Positions 1 to 6,623 are shown, counted from the first letter of the stretch. The stretch: 6,968 nt of DNA from Bacillota bacterium (GCA_029007015.1 JAQXHB010000030.1:1-6968), one strand, 5' to 3'. The notes: generated by a model not told the origin, from the sequence alone. Numbers and translations are program-made.

Positions 1-34
1 GCCCCTCTGTTCACTGATAGGCAAACAGAGGGGC
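1..34. terminator. Hairpin terminator downstream of the FAD-dependent dehydrogenase gene
   Basis: Positions 1-11 and 24-34 form a perfect 11-bp GC-rich stem (GCCCCTCTGTT pairing with AACAGAGGGGC) around a 12-nt loop. It starts 18 nt past the TAA stop of the dehydrogenase gene on the minus strand. The minus-strand U-tract would fall outside the window, so the terminator cannot be fully confirmed. On the plus strand the stem is followed by a T-rich stretch (TTGTTCATTTT), so it may also stop a gene converging from the left. Confidence 0.75.
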
Positions 35-51
35 TTGTTCATTTTCTGCGA

Positions 52-1437
52 TTATAATTTGCGTCCCATGAGAACACCCATGACCGATGCCATCATCAGA
101 CCGCGGGTCCAGCCGCTGGAGTCACCAAGACAGTGAAGTCCCTTAACGCTGGTGTTAAAATCAACATCCATTGTAACGCGATTGGAATAAAACTTGAGTT
201 CCGGTGCGTAGAGCAGCGTCTCGGTCGATGCAAAACCGGGCACAACATGGTCAAGCGCCTGAATGAAGTTGATAATATTCATCATCGCACGGTAAGGGAT
301 GGCGGCGGTTATATCACCGGCCACGGCATCGGGCAATGTGGGCTTCAGGTTAGACTGTGCCAATTCCTTTGGCCAGGTGCGTTTACCGTCGAGAATATCG
401 CCAAATCGCTGAACGAGAATGTGTCCTGCGCCAAGCATGTTGGCCAATTCACCGACCTTTTGCGCGTATGCAATGGGCTGGTTGAACGGCACATTGAAAT
501 TGTGCGAAACCAATATGGCGAGGTTGGTGTTGTTAGTTTTGAGTTCCTTATACGAATGGCCGTTGACAACCGCCAAATCATTGTCGTAATTCTCCTGGCT
601 GACAAAACCGCCGGGATTTTGACAGAAGGTGCGCACCTTGTTTTTGAAGGGTTGGGGGTAACCGATGAGTTTCGACTCATACAAAACCTCGTTGACCTTT
701 TCCATTATCTCATTGCGCACTTCAACGCGTACGCCGATGTCAACCGTTCCCGGCTGATGGTCAATGCCATGCTCGGTGCACAGGTTTTCCAGCCACTCGG
801 CGCCGCGGCGTCCGGTAGCGACGATGGTATCCTGAGCCTCAACGACGATATCTTCCTTGCCGTTTGATGCGTATGCGCCGGTGCAAACGCCGTTGTCAAT
901 TTTTAGATTTGTGCACTCATAACCGAATATGATGTCCACGCCGTTACTGAGCAAATACTGCTCAATACCGTAGTAGATGTCCTGCGCCTTTTCGGTGCCG
1001 AGATGGCGAATGGGGCAATCAACCAGTTTAAGGCCGGCCTGAATGGCGCGCTTGCGTATTTTCTTGACCTCTTCTGAATTGCCGATTCCCTCGATATGCT
1101 CGTCGGCACCAAATTCAAGATAAATCTTGTCGGTGTACTCGATGGTTTCCTGCACCAAGTCCTCGCCAATCAGATTAGGCAGGTCGCCGCCGACATCACT
1201 GCTCAGCGAAAGTTTACCGTCTGAAAAGGCACCGGCGCCGGAAAAACCGGTTGTGATGTGGCAGTAAGGCTTGCAGTTGACGCACTGCTTTGTCTTGCTT
1301 TTTGGGCAACTGCGATTTTCTATCGCCTTGCCCTTTTCAATTATAATTATTTTCTTTTGACTTCCGCGGCGAATCATCTCCATCGCGGTAAATATGCCGG
1401 CCGGACCGGCGCCGATAATACAAACATCGTATTTCAA
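52..1437 (-). CDS. FAD-dependent dehydrogenase, COG2509-type NAD(P)/FAD oxidoreductase
   Basis: This 461-residue flavoprotein is presumably cytoplasmic and soluble. Residues 1-14 form a Rossmann beta-alpha-beta start with the dinucleotide-binding pattern GAGPAG, followed by an acidic/basic strand end (IIIIEKG, 30-36). Residues 64-77 hold the family stretch GFSGAGAFSDGKLS. The C-terminal GLHCLGDSSGWTRGLMMAS region is the second FAD contact, with the GD that binds the ribityl/pyrophosphate. A cysteine motif C44-x7-C52-x2-C55-x3-C59 lies between the Rossmann start and the GAGAFSDGK block. From memory, similar cysteines recur in COG2509 homologues. The family's substrate is unknown to me, so no reaction is assigned. 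The start codon is TTG. It is chosen because a good Shine-Dalgarno sits 7 nt upstream and because the FAD-binding fold begins at residue 3; the first internal Met would remove that fold. The gene is a single transcription unit with its own promoter and no obvious functional tie to the transporter operon behind it. Confidence 0.9.
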   Translation of the reverse strand: MKYDVCIIGAGPAGIFTAMEMIRRGSQKKIIIIEKGKAIENRSCPKSKTKQCVNCKPYCHITTGFSGAGAFSDGKLSLSSDVGGDLPNLIGEDLVQETIEYTDKIYLEFGADEHIEGIGNSEEVKKIRKRAIQAGLKLVDCPIRHLGTEKAQDIYYGIEQYLLSNGVDIIFGYECTNLKIDNGVCTGAYASNGKEDIVVEAQDTIVATGRRGAEWLENLCTEHGIDHQPGTVDIGVRVEVRNEIMEKVNEVLYESKLIGYPQPFKNKVRTFCQNPGGFVSQENYDNDLAVVNGHSYKELKTNNTNLAILVSHNFNVPFNQPIAYAQKVGELANMLGAGHILVQRFGDILDGKRTWPKELAQSNLKPTLPDAVAGDITAAIPYRAMMNIINFIQALDHVVPGFASTETLLYAPELKFYSNRVTMDVDFNTSVKGLHCLGDSSGWTRGLMMASVMGVLMGRKL

Positions 1438-1444
1438 CAGTGTT

Positions 1445-1453
1445 CTTCCTTCC
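1445..1453 (-). promoter_or_regulatory. Ribosome binding site supporting the TTG start of the dehydrogenase
   Basis: On the minus strand GGAAGGAAG is followed by the 7-nt spacer AACACTG and then TTG (1437-1435). No ATG or GTG is suitably placed, so this site decides the non-ATG start. Confidence 0.75.
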
Positions 1454-1476
1454 GTTTAAAATGCAGAATGTTGTAT

Positions 1477-1493
1477 AATGTGATTTTTACATT
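1477..1493. repeat. Small dyad (AATGT-N7-ACATT) at the transcription start region
   Basis: AATGT (1477-1481) and ACATT (1489-1493) are exact inverted repeats around a 7-nt centre. They begin just downstream of the start site expected from the -10 box at 1501-1506. A further copy of the left half, GAATGT at 1466-1471, can also pair with ACATTC at 1489-1494. The position would suit a repressor operator or a weak 5' leader stem. It is short and AT-rich, so chance is a real possibility. Confidence 0.25.
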
Positions 1494-1500
1494 CCATATA

Positions 1501-1529
1501 ATTATATCAAAATTTGAGCAATAAGTCAA
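1501..1529 (-). promoter_or_regulatory. Sigma-A type promoter of the dehydrogenase gene
   Basis: On the minus strand there is TTGACT (-35, 1529-1524), a spacer of exactly 17 nt, and a perfect TATAAT (-10, 1506-1501). The -10 box is preceded by TGA, which gives the TG of an extended -10. An AT-rich stretch lies upstream of the -35. The predicted start near 1494 gives a leader of about 57 nt before the TTG start codon. This is the clearest promoter in the window and it separates the dehydrogenase gene from the terminated nup operon. Confidence 0.85.
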
Positions 1530-1564
1530 ACTTTAATTTATGTACTAAAACGCACTTTAAACAT

Positions 1565-1598
1565 AAAAATGTGCGGTTTATTACCACCGCACATTTTT
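1565..1598 (-). terminator. Rho-independent terminator of the xpt-nup operon
   Basis: The arms 1565-1577 and 1586-1598 pair perfectly over 13 bp (AAAAATGTGCGGT with ACCGCACATTTTT), with an 8-nt loop. On the minus strand the GC core ends in a run of U. The hairpin starts 3 nt after the TAG stop of nupQ, so it closes the transporter operon. The symmetrical A/T flanks mean it could also work on the other strand, but no plus-strand gene is present. Confidence 0.9.
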
Positions 1599-1601
1599 AC
1601 A

Positions 1602-2585
1602 CTATCGTTCTTCTCTGAAATATGATAAACCGAGGTGTGCCGGCGGCTGATTTTCGCGGCGCTTGCGCATGCTGATGATAATAAGCACAACGATTGTAAC
1701 CACATACGGCAGCATGTTTATCAGTTCCTTGGCGCTGCTTGAGAGCCCCGGGATATACACACAAAGAATGTAAAGTCCGCCGAAAAGGAAGGAACTGAGT
1801 ATGGCAGTATTGGGCTTCCAAATGGCAAAAATAACAATTGCAATAGCCAGCCATCCTCTGTCTCCAAAGCCGTTGTTGGTCCACGCACCGCCTGTATAGT
1901 CCATTACAAAGTAGAGACCGCCGAGACCTGCAATCGCTCCGCCGATTAAGGTTGAGAAGTATTTGTAGGCGGTAACATTGATGCCGGCCGCATCGGCAGT
2001 CGCGGGGTTTTCGCCAACTGCACGCAGATTGAGTCCAACGCGTGTTTTATTGAGCACCCATGAAGTGACCAGCGCAATGGCACTGGCCAAATATGTCAAA
2101 AAGCCAAACGACAGAAAAGTGGTGCCGAATAATCCCAGTTTGTCAGCAAACGGAAGTGATGCTTTGTAGCATAAACCGGACTGAATCAGCGAAATCGAGC
2201 CGGTTTCGCCAAAGAAACTGAGCAGTGAGCCGCCGAAAAAGTTGCCCACTCCGATGCCGAAGGTGGTCAGCGCAAGGCCGGTTACATTCTGATTAACGCG
2301 CAGGGTGATGGTCAAAAAACTGTAAATAAATGCCATCAGCAATGAACCGATAATGCACGACAAAAACGGCACCAGTATGCACAGCGCTGCAACCGGGTTA
2401 GCGGTGGAATGTTCATATAAATAGCCGCCGATGATGCCCGAAATGCCGCCGACATACATAATTCCGGGTATACCGAGGTTTAGATTGCCGCTTTTCTCGG
2501 TCAAAATCTCTCCGGTAGCGCCGTACAGAAGCGGTATGCCCTGAATAATTGCGGCGTGAATAAACGCACAAACAGTACTAAGCAT
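1602..2585 (-). CDS. nupQ: Nucleoside ABC transporter, permease subunit 2 (NupQ/YufQ-like)
   Basis: This is a 327-residue polytopic membrane protein of the BPD_transp_2 family. It forms one half of the inner-membrane channel of a BMP-type nucleoside importer. Family landmarks are GATGEILTEKSGNLNLGIPG (22-41), the ATPase-contacting EAA-like loop RAVGENPATADAAGINVT (188-205), and GDRGWLAIAIVIFAIWKP (241-258). Hydrophobic segments lie at roughly 8-22, 40-57, 65-95, 102-125, 155-178, 208-229, 245-278 and 290-305, and the C-terminal tail is basic (MRKRRE). The length is close to that of Bacillus subtilis NupQ (about 319). The ATG is preceded by AAGGAGGG with a 6-nt spacer that contains the stop codon of nupP, so the two permeases are probably translationally coupled. 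It is the last gene of the operon. The symbol follows B. subtilis; substrate specificity cannot be read from the sequence. Confidence 0.92.
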   Translation of the reverse strand: MLSTVCAFIHAAIIQGIPLLYGATGEILTEKSGNLNLGIPGIMYVGGISGIIGGYLYEHSTANPVAALCILVPFLSCIIGSLLMAFIYSFLTITLRVNQNVTGLALTTFGIGVGNFFGGSLLSFFGETGSISLIQSGLCYKASLPFADKLGLFGTTFLSFGFLTYLASAIALVTSWVLNKTRVGLNLRAVGENPATADAAGINVTAYKYFSTLIGGAIAGLGGLYFVMDYTGGAWTNNGFGDRGWLAIAIVIFAIWKPNTAILSSFLFGGLYILCVYIPGLSSSAKELINMLPYVVTIVVLIIISMRKRRENQPPAHLGLSYFREER

Positions 2586-2587
2586 AC

Positions 2588-3691
2588 TCAGCCCTCCTTA
2601 TGCTTTGAGTGAATATTTATCTTGTAATTGATGAAAAATTCACAGCCGATAATAAAGAATATGATGATGCCGGTCAAAATGTCGGATACGCTCTCATTGA
2701 GGCGGAAGGTCATTGCAATCTCGCCCGCACCCTTCTGCAAAAACACAATCAAAAATGATGTAATAACCATCAGTATCGGGTTGAATTTGGCCAGCCAAGA
2801 TACCATAATTGCGGTGAATCCCATGCCGCCGGCCAAATTCTTGGAAACGGTGTGGTTGGTGCCTGCAACAAGCAAAAATCCGGCCAAACCGCATATTGCG
2901 CCCGAAATCATCATAGTGCGAATGATAACCTTTTTAACATTGATGCCGATGTAGCGGGCAGTGTTCTCGCTCTCACCGACAACCGAAATCTCGTATCCGT
3001 GCTTGCTGTACTTAAGGTAAATGAACATAACTGCAGTCAGCACGGCAACAACAATGATGTTGAACAAATACTTTTGCCCGAACAAATTAGGTATCCAACC
3101 GCTCTCGGTGGACTGATTGATGATGCCCATTACGCTTGAGCCGTTGGGCACCCAAAACATGATAAAGAACGAAACCAGTTGGATGGCAACATAGTTCATC
3201 ATCAGTGTGAAAAGGCTTTCGTTTGTGCCCCATTTGGCCTTGAACACAGCCGGAATAACAGCCCAAATGATGCCCGCGACAATACTTGCGACAAACATGA
3301 TGACGAGCAGCATTGCGTTGGACATGCCGTCCTTAACATAGAACATGCAAGCCGCCGAAGCAAGACCTCCGACCAGCACCTGACCCTCGGCGCCGAGGTT
3401 CCAAAATCGCATCTTAAAGGCAGGCGTAACAGCAAGCGAAATGCACAACAGCATAGCCAAATTTTGCAGAAGCACCATTGTCTTGCGCTTAGAGCCGAAA
3501 CTGCCCTTGAACATGGCGGTGTAGACCTGAAGCGGATTATAACCGGTGAGAACAACAATGACCAGCGCGCACACGACCAGCGCAAAAACTATTGCCAGCG
3601 TGCGAATGAGCCACGCTTTCCACCAGACAATGTCGCTGCGTTTTACTATGTTGAACAGCGGCTCGCGTGTACCTTTTTCATGAGATTTCAT
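2588..3691 (-). CDS. nupP: Nucleoside ABC transporter, permease subunit 1 (NupP/YufP-like)
   Basis: This is a 367-residue BPD_transp_2 permease and the probable partner of the downstream NupQ-like subunit. It has a charged cytoplasmic N terminus (1-28). Hydrophobic segments follow at about 29-50, 74-92, 101-118, 124-150, 160-180, 208-227, 256-277, 303-320 and 337-355. Family landmarks are NLGAEGQVLVGGL (98-110), the ATPase-contact loop VVGESENTARYIGINV (237-252), GGMGFTAIMVSWLAKFNP (288-305) and the terminal LNESVSDILTGIIIFFIIG. It is slightly longer than B. subtilis NupP (about 348). The ATG overlaps the TGA of nupO as ATGA. It is preceded by GGAGGTGA, fully complementary to the 16S rRNA tail, at a 6-nt spacing. 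The overlap implies coupled translation and a balanced ATPase/permease supply. Confidence 0.92.
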   Translation of the reverse strand: MKSHEKGTREPLFNIVKRSDIVWWKAWLIRTLAIVFALVVCALVIVVLTGYNPLQVYTAMFKGSFGSKRKTMVLLQNLAMLLCISLAVTPAFKMRFWNLGAEGQVLVGGLASAACMFYVKDGMSNAMLLVIMFVASIVAGIIWAVIPAVFKAKWGTNESLFTLMMNYVAIQLVSFFIMFWVPNGSSVMGIINQSTESGWIPNLFGQKYLFNIIVVAVLTAVMFIYLKYSKHGYEISVVGESENTARYIGINVKKVIIRTMMISGAICGLAGFLLVAGTNHTVSKNLAGGMGFTAIMVSWLAKFNPILMVITSFLIVFLQKGAGEIAMTFRLNESVSDILTGIIIFFIIGCEFFINYKINIHSKHKEG

Positions 3692-5235
3692 TGTTGGTCA
3701 CCTCCATGCATGTCGGTGCTATCAGTCTTGGTCATAAGCAGACCGATTTCTTCCTTGGTAGCGGTGCGTCCGTCGACAATACCGGTCACGCGGCCGGAAC
3801 CGATGACCATGATACGGTCGCAAAGTTCGATGAGTACATCCAAATCCTCACCGACAAATATGACGGATACGCCCTTTTCCTTTTGCTGATTGAGCAAATT
3901 GTAAATCATGTATGACGAGTTGATATCCAATCCACGCACAGGATATGCGGCCATGAGCACTGTCGGTGAAGCAGAAATTTCTCGTCCGACCAACACCTTT
4001 TGCACATTGCCGCCTGACAGACGCCGCACCGGCGTGTTGGCGCTCGGAGTAACCACCTCAAGTTGTTTGATGATATCATCAGCCAAATTTTTCGGTTCCT
4101 TACGCTGTAAAAACATCGAATTTCCCTTGCGGTAACTGCGGAGCATCATGTTATCAACAATGTCCATGTTGCCGACCAGTCCCATGCCAAGGCGGTCCTC
4201 CGGCACAAACGACAGCCGCACGCCGAGGTCGCGTATCTGCATCGGCGTTTTATCGCGTAAATTCTCGCTGTTGCCGCTCTTTGGGTTATTGTAAATTATC
4301 TCGCCGGAATTAAGATGCTGCAGTCCGGCAATAGCCTCAAGCAACTCTCTTTGGCCGCTTCCGGCAATACCGGCTATACCCAAAATCTCACCCGAGCGAG
4401 CGGTAAACGACACATTGTCAAGCAACTTGACGCCGTCGCGGCTGATACAGTCGACATCTCTGACTACCAGCCGGTCCTGAGGATTGACCGGCTCACTGCG
4501 GTCGATGTTAAGGTTGATTTTCTTGCCGACCATCATCTCAGTCAGGTCGGACTCATTGGTTTCGGCTGTGATGACAGTGCCGATATGCTCTCCCTTACGC
4601 AGGACGGCAACACGGTCGGACAGCGACAGCACCTCATGCAGTTTGTGTGTGATGATGATGATAGCCTTGCCATCATCGCGCATGCGGCGCAAAACGGCAA
4701 ACAGTTTCTGCGTCTCCTGCGGAGTAAGCACAGCGGTCGGCTCGTCAAGTATCAATATATCTGCTCCGCGATAGAGCACCTTGATAATCTCTACCGTCTG
4801 TTTTTCCGATACCGACATCTCATAAATCTTTTTGTTGGGGTCAATGTCGAAGCCATATTTGGTGCTGATTTCTTCAACCTTTTTGTTGGCATTTTTGATG
4901 TTGAATTTGCCATCTTCTTTGAGACCGAGCACGATATTCTGCGCCGCAGTAAATACATCAACCAGTTTGAAGTGTTGGTGAATCATACCGATTTTGTAAT
5001 TAAAGGCGTCCTTTGGTGAGCGAATGACCACCTCTGAACCATCAATGAAAATTTGGCCCTCATCGGGATAATAAATGCCGGCAATCATGTTCATCAGCGT
5101 TGTTTTGCCACTGCCGTTCTCACCCAGCAGTGACAGTATCTCGCCATGATTTACCGTCAAATTTACATTACTGTTTGCAACGATAGTGCCGAAACGCTTG
5201 GTAATATTTTTCAGTTCAATAGCAACACTTTCCAA
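3688..5235 (-). CDS. nupO: Nucleoside ABC transporter, fused double ATPase (NupO/YufO-like)
   Basis: This 515-residue cytoplasmic protein contains two ABC ATPase domains in tandem, as in the sugar/BMP class (RbsA-like). Domain 1 has Walker A GENGSGKTT (38-46), Q-loop IHQHFKL (85-91), signature SVSEKQ (141-146), Walker B ILILDEPTA (160-168) and the H-loop histidine H197 (ITHKL). Domain 2 is degenerate: its Walker A is GIAGSGQRE with Gln in place of the catalytic Lys, its Walker B is VLMAAYPVRGLD without the Asp-Glu pair, and the H-loop His is absent (VGEDLD). Its signature LSGGNVQK (406-413) is intact. This asymmetry is normal for the class: one composite site hydrolyses ATP. The start is TTG with GGAGGG 7 nt upstream, and the first beta-strand motif (IELKNITKRFG) begins at residue 6. 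The stop overlaps the nupP start. Length matches B. subtilis NupO (about 510). Confidence 0.93.
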   Translation of the reverse strand: MESVAIELKNITKRFGTIVANSNVNLTVNHGEILSLLGENGSGKTTLMNMIAGIYYPDEGQIFIDGSEVVIRSPKDAFNYKIGMIHQHFKLVDVFTAAQNIVLGLKEDGKFNIKNANKKVEEISTKYGFDIDPNKKIYEMSVSEKQTVEIIKVLYRGADILILDEPTAVLTPQETQKLFAVLRRMRDDGKAIIIITHKLHEVLSLSDRVAVLRKGEHIGTVITAETNESDLTEMMVGKKINLNIDRSEPVNPQDRLVVRDVDCISRDGVKLLDNVSFTARSGEILGIAGIAGSGQRELLEAIAGLQHLNSGEIIYNNPKSGNSENLRDKTPMQIRDLGVRLSFVPEDRLGMGLVGNMDIVDNMMLRSYRKGNSMFLQRKEPKNLADDIIKQLEVVTPSANTPVRRLSGGNVQKVLVGREISASPTVLMAAYPVRGLDINSSYMIYNLLNQQKEKGVSVIFVGEDLDVLIELCDRIMVIGSGRVTGIVDGRTATKEEIGLLMTKTDSTDMHGGDQQ

Positions 5236-5242
5236 CCAATAG

Positions 5243-5248
5243 CCCTCC
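5243..5248 (-). promoter_or_regulatory. Ribosome binding site supporting the TTG start of nupO
   Basis: The minus strand reads GGAGGG, the spacer CTATTGG, then TTG (5235-5233). The site is embedded in GGGGAGGG and begins only 7 nt from the foot of the 49-nt imperfect hairpin at 5256-5304. Folding of that hairpin would leave the site exposed rather than hide it. Confidence 0.75.
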
Positions 5249-5255
5249 CCTTTTA

Positions 5256-5304
5256 TCGGTTTTCAAAACATGCGGAGACCGTCCCCGTATCTTTTCAAAA
5301 CCGA
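5256..5304 (-). repeat. 49-nt imperfect hairpin in the nupN-nupO gap
   Basis: TCGGTTTT (5256-5263) pairs with AAAACCGA (5297-5304). After one mismatched pair, AAAA (5265-5268) pairs with TTTT (5292-5295). After another mismatch, ATGCGG (5270-5275) pairs with CCGTAT (5285-5290), with one G-T wobble, around a 9-nt loop. The total is 18 pairs in three blocks. The sequence TTTTCAAAAC also occurs as a direct repeat at 5260-5269 and 5292-5301. Because this lies in the leader of nupO it may stabilise the mRNA 5' end after processing. That role is inference only. Confidence 0.5.
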
Positions 5305-5321
5305 AGTTTAAAAAGCACTCA

Positions 5322-5345
5322 AGGCGGAGCGAAATCGCTCCGCCT
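5322..5345 (-). terminator. GC-rich intercistronic hairpin after nupN (leaky terminator or 3' stabiliser)
   Basis: AGGCGGAGCG (5322-5331) and CGCTCCGCCT (5336-5345) pair perfectly over 10 bp with a 4-nt loop. The hairpin is 20 nt past the nupN stop codon. On the minus strand the stem is followed by TGAGTGC and only then TTTTT, so the U-run is displaced by 7 nt and full termination is unlikely. Such structures are common between a binding-protein gene and its transporter genes, where they keep more receptor than transporter mRNA. A partial terminator or a 3' end protector are both compatible with the sequence. Confidence 0.6.
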
Positions 5346-5365
5346 GAATACTGAATATTTTGTGA

Positions 5366-6577
5366 TTATTCGCTGATGCCGTCGATGTACTTGATGTCAA
5401 AGTACGGAGCCGATCTCATGGATGACTCGTTGAAGTAGCCGTCCTTGATAGCCTCGGTCTCAGGTACAAAGTCGCCCTCGTCGATAACATCGGCAGTGTA
5501 GGTAGTCAGTTTCTTGCCATCAACAGTGAATGTATCGGTGTCGAAAACCTTGATTTCGCCGTTGATGAGTTTCTGCTGAACCTCTTTGAGTTTCTCCTTA
5601 GTGCCCTTGGCCGCAACAGTTTCGTTAAGTTCGGTCAAAGCAACAGAGCCAGTCTCGATGGTGCCGACATAATCGGTCGGAATCTTCTCGTTGTTGAGAG
5701 AAGCGTTGATGATGAGTTTGAAGTAAGGCGCCCAATCAATCTTGGAAGAAATGATAGCGGTGTTCGGGCCCATTGAAATGGTGCTGATGTTATAAGCAAC
5801 ATTCGGGACTTTCTTTTCCTCGCAAGCCTTGGGAGCACCCTCAGAGTCAGCGTGCTGGCTGATGAGTACACAGCCGGAGTTGATGAGGGTCAGAGCAGCC
5901 TCTTTCTCCTTGGCAATGTCAAACCAACTGTTGGTATAAGTGACCTTCATGGTAACGCTCGGGCAAACTGAACGGGCACCGAGGAAGAAGGAAGTCATAC
6001 CGGAAACAACCTCTGCGTAGTTGTATGCGCCAACATAGCCCATGACCGCTTCGTTAGCAGTGATTTTTTTATTCTCAATCATCTCATTGAGTTTCATACC
6101 GGCAGCAACACCGGCAAGATAACGACCCTCGTAGATGGAAGCGAATGCGTTGTGATAATTATCAAGGCCCTGAGTCTGAGCCTTGGTGCCGGTAGCGTGG
6201 CAGAACTCAACATCGGTGAACTCCTTAGCGGCCTGAATCATGTAAGTTTCGTGACCGAAAGAGTCAGCAAAGATGACGTCGCAACCGCTGTCAACCAACT
6301 CAGCAGCAGCATTGTAGCAAGCCTCATTTTCAGCAATGTTGGTTTTGATAAGAACCTGGTCGTCCTTCAAACCGAGTTCGGCCTGAACAGACTTGAGTGC
6401 CTGAATGAAGTTGTTGTCATAGGTAGAGTTTTCGTCGTGCAGGCAGATGAGACCGATTTTGAAATCGGCATTGACTGCAGACTTGCTGCTGGTGTCATCA
6501 GCGGTGCTGTTGCCGCCGCACGATGCAAAGGCCAGAAGCATTACCACAGACATGAGAAGTGCGATAATCTTTTTCAT
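5366..6577 (-). CDS. nupN: BMP-family nucleoside-binding lipoprotein (NupN/BmpA-like)
   Basis: This 403-residue substrate-binding protein is probably anchored to the outer face of the membrane. Residues 1-20 form a lipoprotein signal: the basic MKK, a hydrophobic core, and the lipobox FASC with C20 as the lipidated residue. Phe at -3 is less usual than Leu. A Ser/Thr/Asp-rich linker (22-36) precedes the Bmp domain. Domain landmarks are KIGLICLHDENSTYDNNF (40-57), SFGHE (106-110), GRYLAGVAAG (151-160), GYVGAYNYAEVVSGMTSF (180-197), YTNSWFDIAKEKEAA (214-228) and ISQHADSEGAPKACEE (239-254). These fit the PnrA/BmpA class that binds purine nucleosides. The protein is longer than B. subtilis NupN (about 359), mainly at the C-terminal end (about 345-403). 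The ATG at 6577 is chosen over an in-frame TTG at 6592 because the Shine-Dalgarno lies between them. The neighbouring xpt and ABC genes support purine uptake. The exact ligand is not determinable here. Confidence 0.92.
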   Translation of the reverse strand: MKKIIALLMSVVMLLAFASCGGNSTADDTSSKSAVNADFKIGLICLHDENSTYDNNFIQALKSVQAELGLKDDQVLIKTNIAENEACYNAAAELVDSGCDVIFADSFGHETYMIQAAKEFTDVEFCHATGTKAQTQGLDNYHNAFASIYEGRYLAGVAAGMKLNEMIENKKITANEAVMGYVGAYNYAEVVSGMTSFFLGARSVCPSVTMKVTYTNSWFDIAKEKEAALTLINSGCVLISQHADSEGAPKACEEKKVPNVAYNISTISMGPNTAIISSKIDWAPYFKLIINASLNNEKIPTDYVGTIETGSVALTELNETVAAKGTKEKLKEVQQKLINGEIKVFDTDTFTVDGKKLTTYTADVIDEGDFVPETEAIKDGYFNESSMRSAPYFDIKYIDGISE

Positions 6578-6584
6578 TGTAAAT

Positions 6585-6590
6585 CCCTCC
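6585..6590 (-). promoter_or_regulatory. Ribosome binding site fixing the nupN start at 6577
   Basis: The minus strand reads GGAGGG, the 7-nt spacer ATTTACA, then ATG (6577-6575). The site overlaps the possible upstream TTG start at 6592, which rules that start out and puts MKK at the N terminus, as expected for a lipoprotein signal. Confidence 0.85.
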
Positions 6591-6598
6591 AAAATTTT

Positions 6599-6617
6599 TA
6601 TGTAAAAAAATTACATA
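6599..6617. repeat. AT-only inverted repeat between xpt and nupN
   Basis: TATGTAA (6599-6605) and TTACATA (6611-6617) are exact inverted repeats flanking five A residues on the plus strand. The repeat fills much of the 46-bp gap between the xpt stop and the nupN start. The stem is only 7 bp with a single G-C pair, too weak for a normal terminator. A protein-binding dyad or chance in AT-rich DNA are the alternatives. I see no convincing -35/-10 pair in the gap. Confidence 0.3.
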
Positions 6618-6623
6618 CTCTGT

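Noticed and set aside
133..867. A 244-codon open frame on the plus strand inside the dehydrogenase gene
   Set aside because: It lies antisense to a gene with clear FAD-binding motifs, shows no recognisable domain and has no good ribosome site. It is an antisense shadow of codon use.
1474..1479. TATAAT on the plus strand upstream of nupQ's terminator
   Set aside because: There is no matching -35 about 17 bp upstream and no plus-strand gene follows. The AT-rich gap explains it.
1597..1884. A 95-codon minus-strand frame overlapping the end of nupQ and running into the terminator
   Set aside because: It overlaps the conserved nupQ frame out of phase and ends inside the terminator hairpin. It resembles no known protein.
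3179..3889. A 236-codon plus-strand open frame across the nupP/nupO junction
   Set aside because: It is antisense to two well-supported transporter genes, and its His/Asn/Asp-rich low-quality composition is typical of a shadow frame.
4315..5019. A 234-codon plus-strand open frame inside nupO
   Set aside because: It is antisense to the ATPase core motifs, has no recognised domain and no sensible start context.
3688..5235. Degenerate second ATPase domain of the NupO-like protein as possible damage
   Set aside because: Loss of the Walker A Lys, the Walker B acidic residues and the H-loop His in the second domain is typical of this class of fused ABC ATPases. The frame is intact and the domain keeps its LSGGNVQK signature.
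6578..6623. A guanine riboswitch between xpt and nupN
   Set aside because: The gap is only 46 bp and lacks the three-way junction and conserved loop sequences of a purine aptamer. If one exists it must be upstream of xpt, outside the window.
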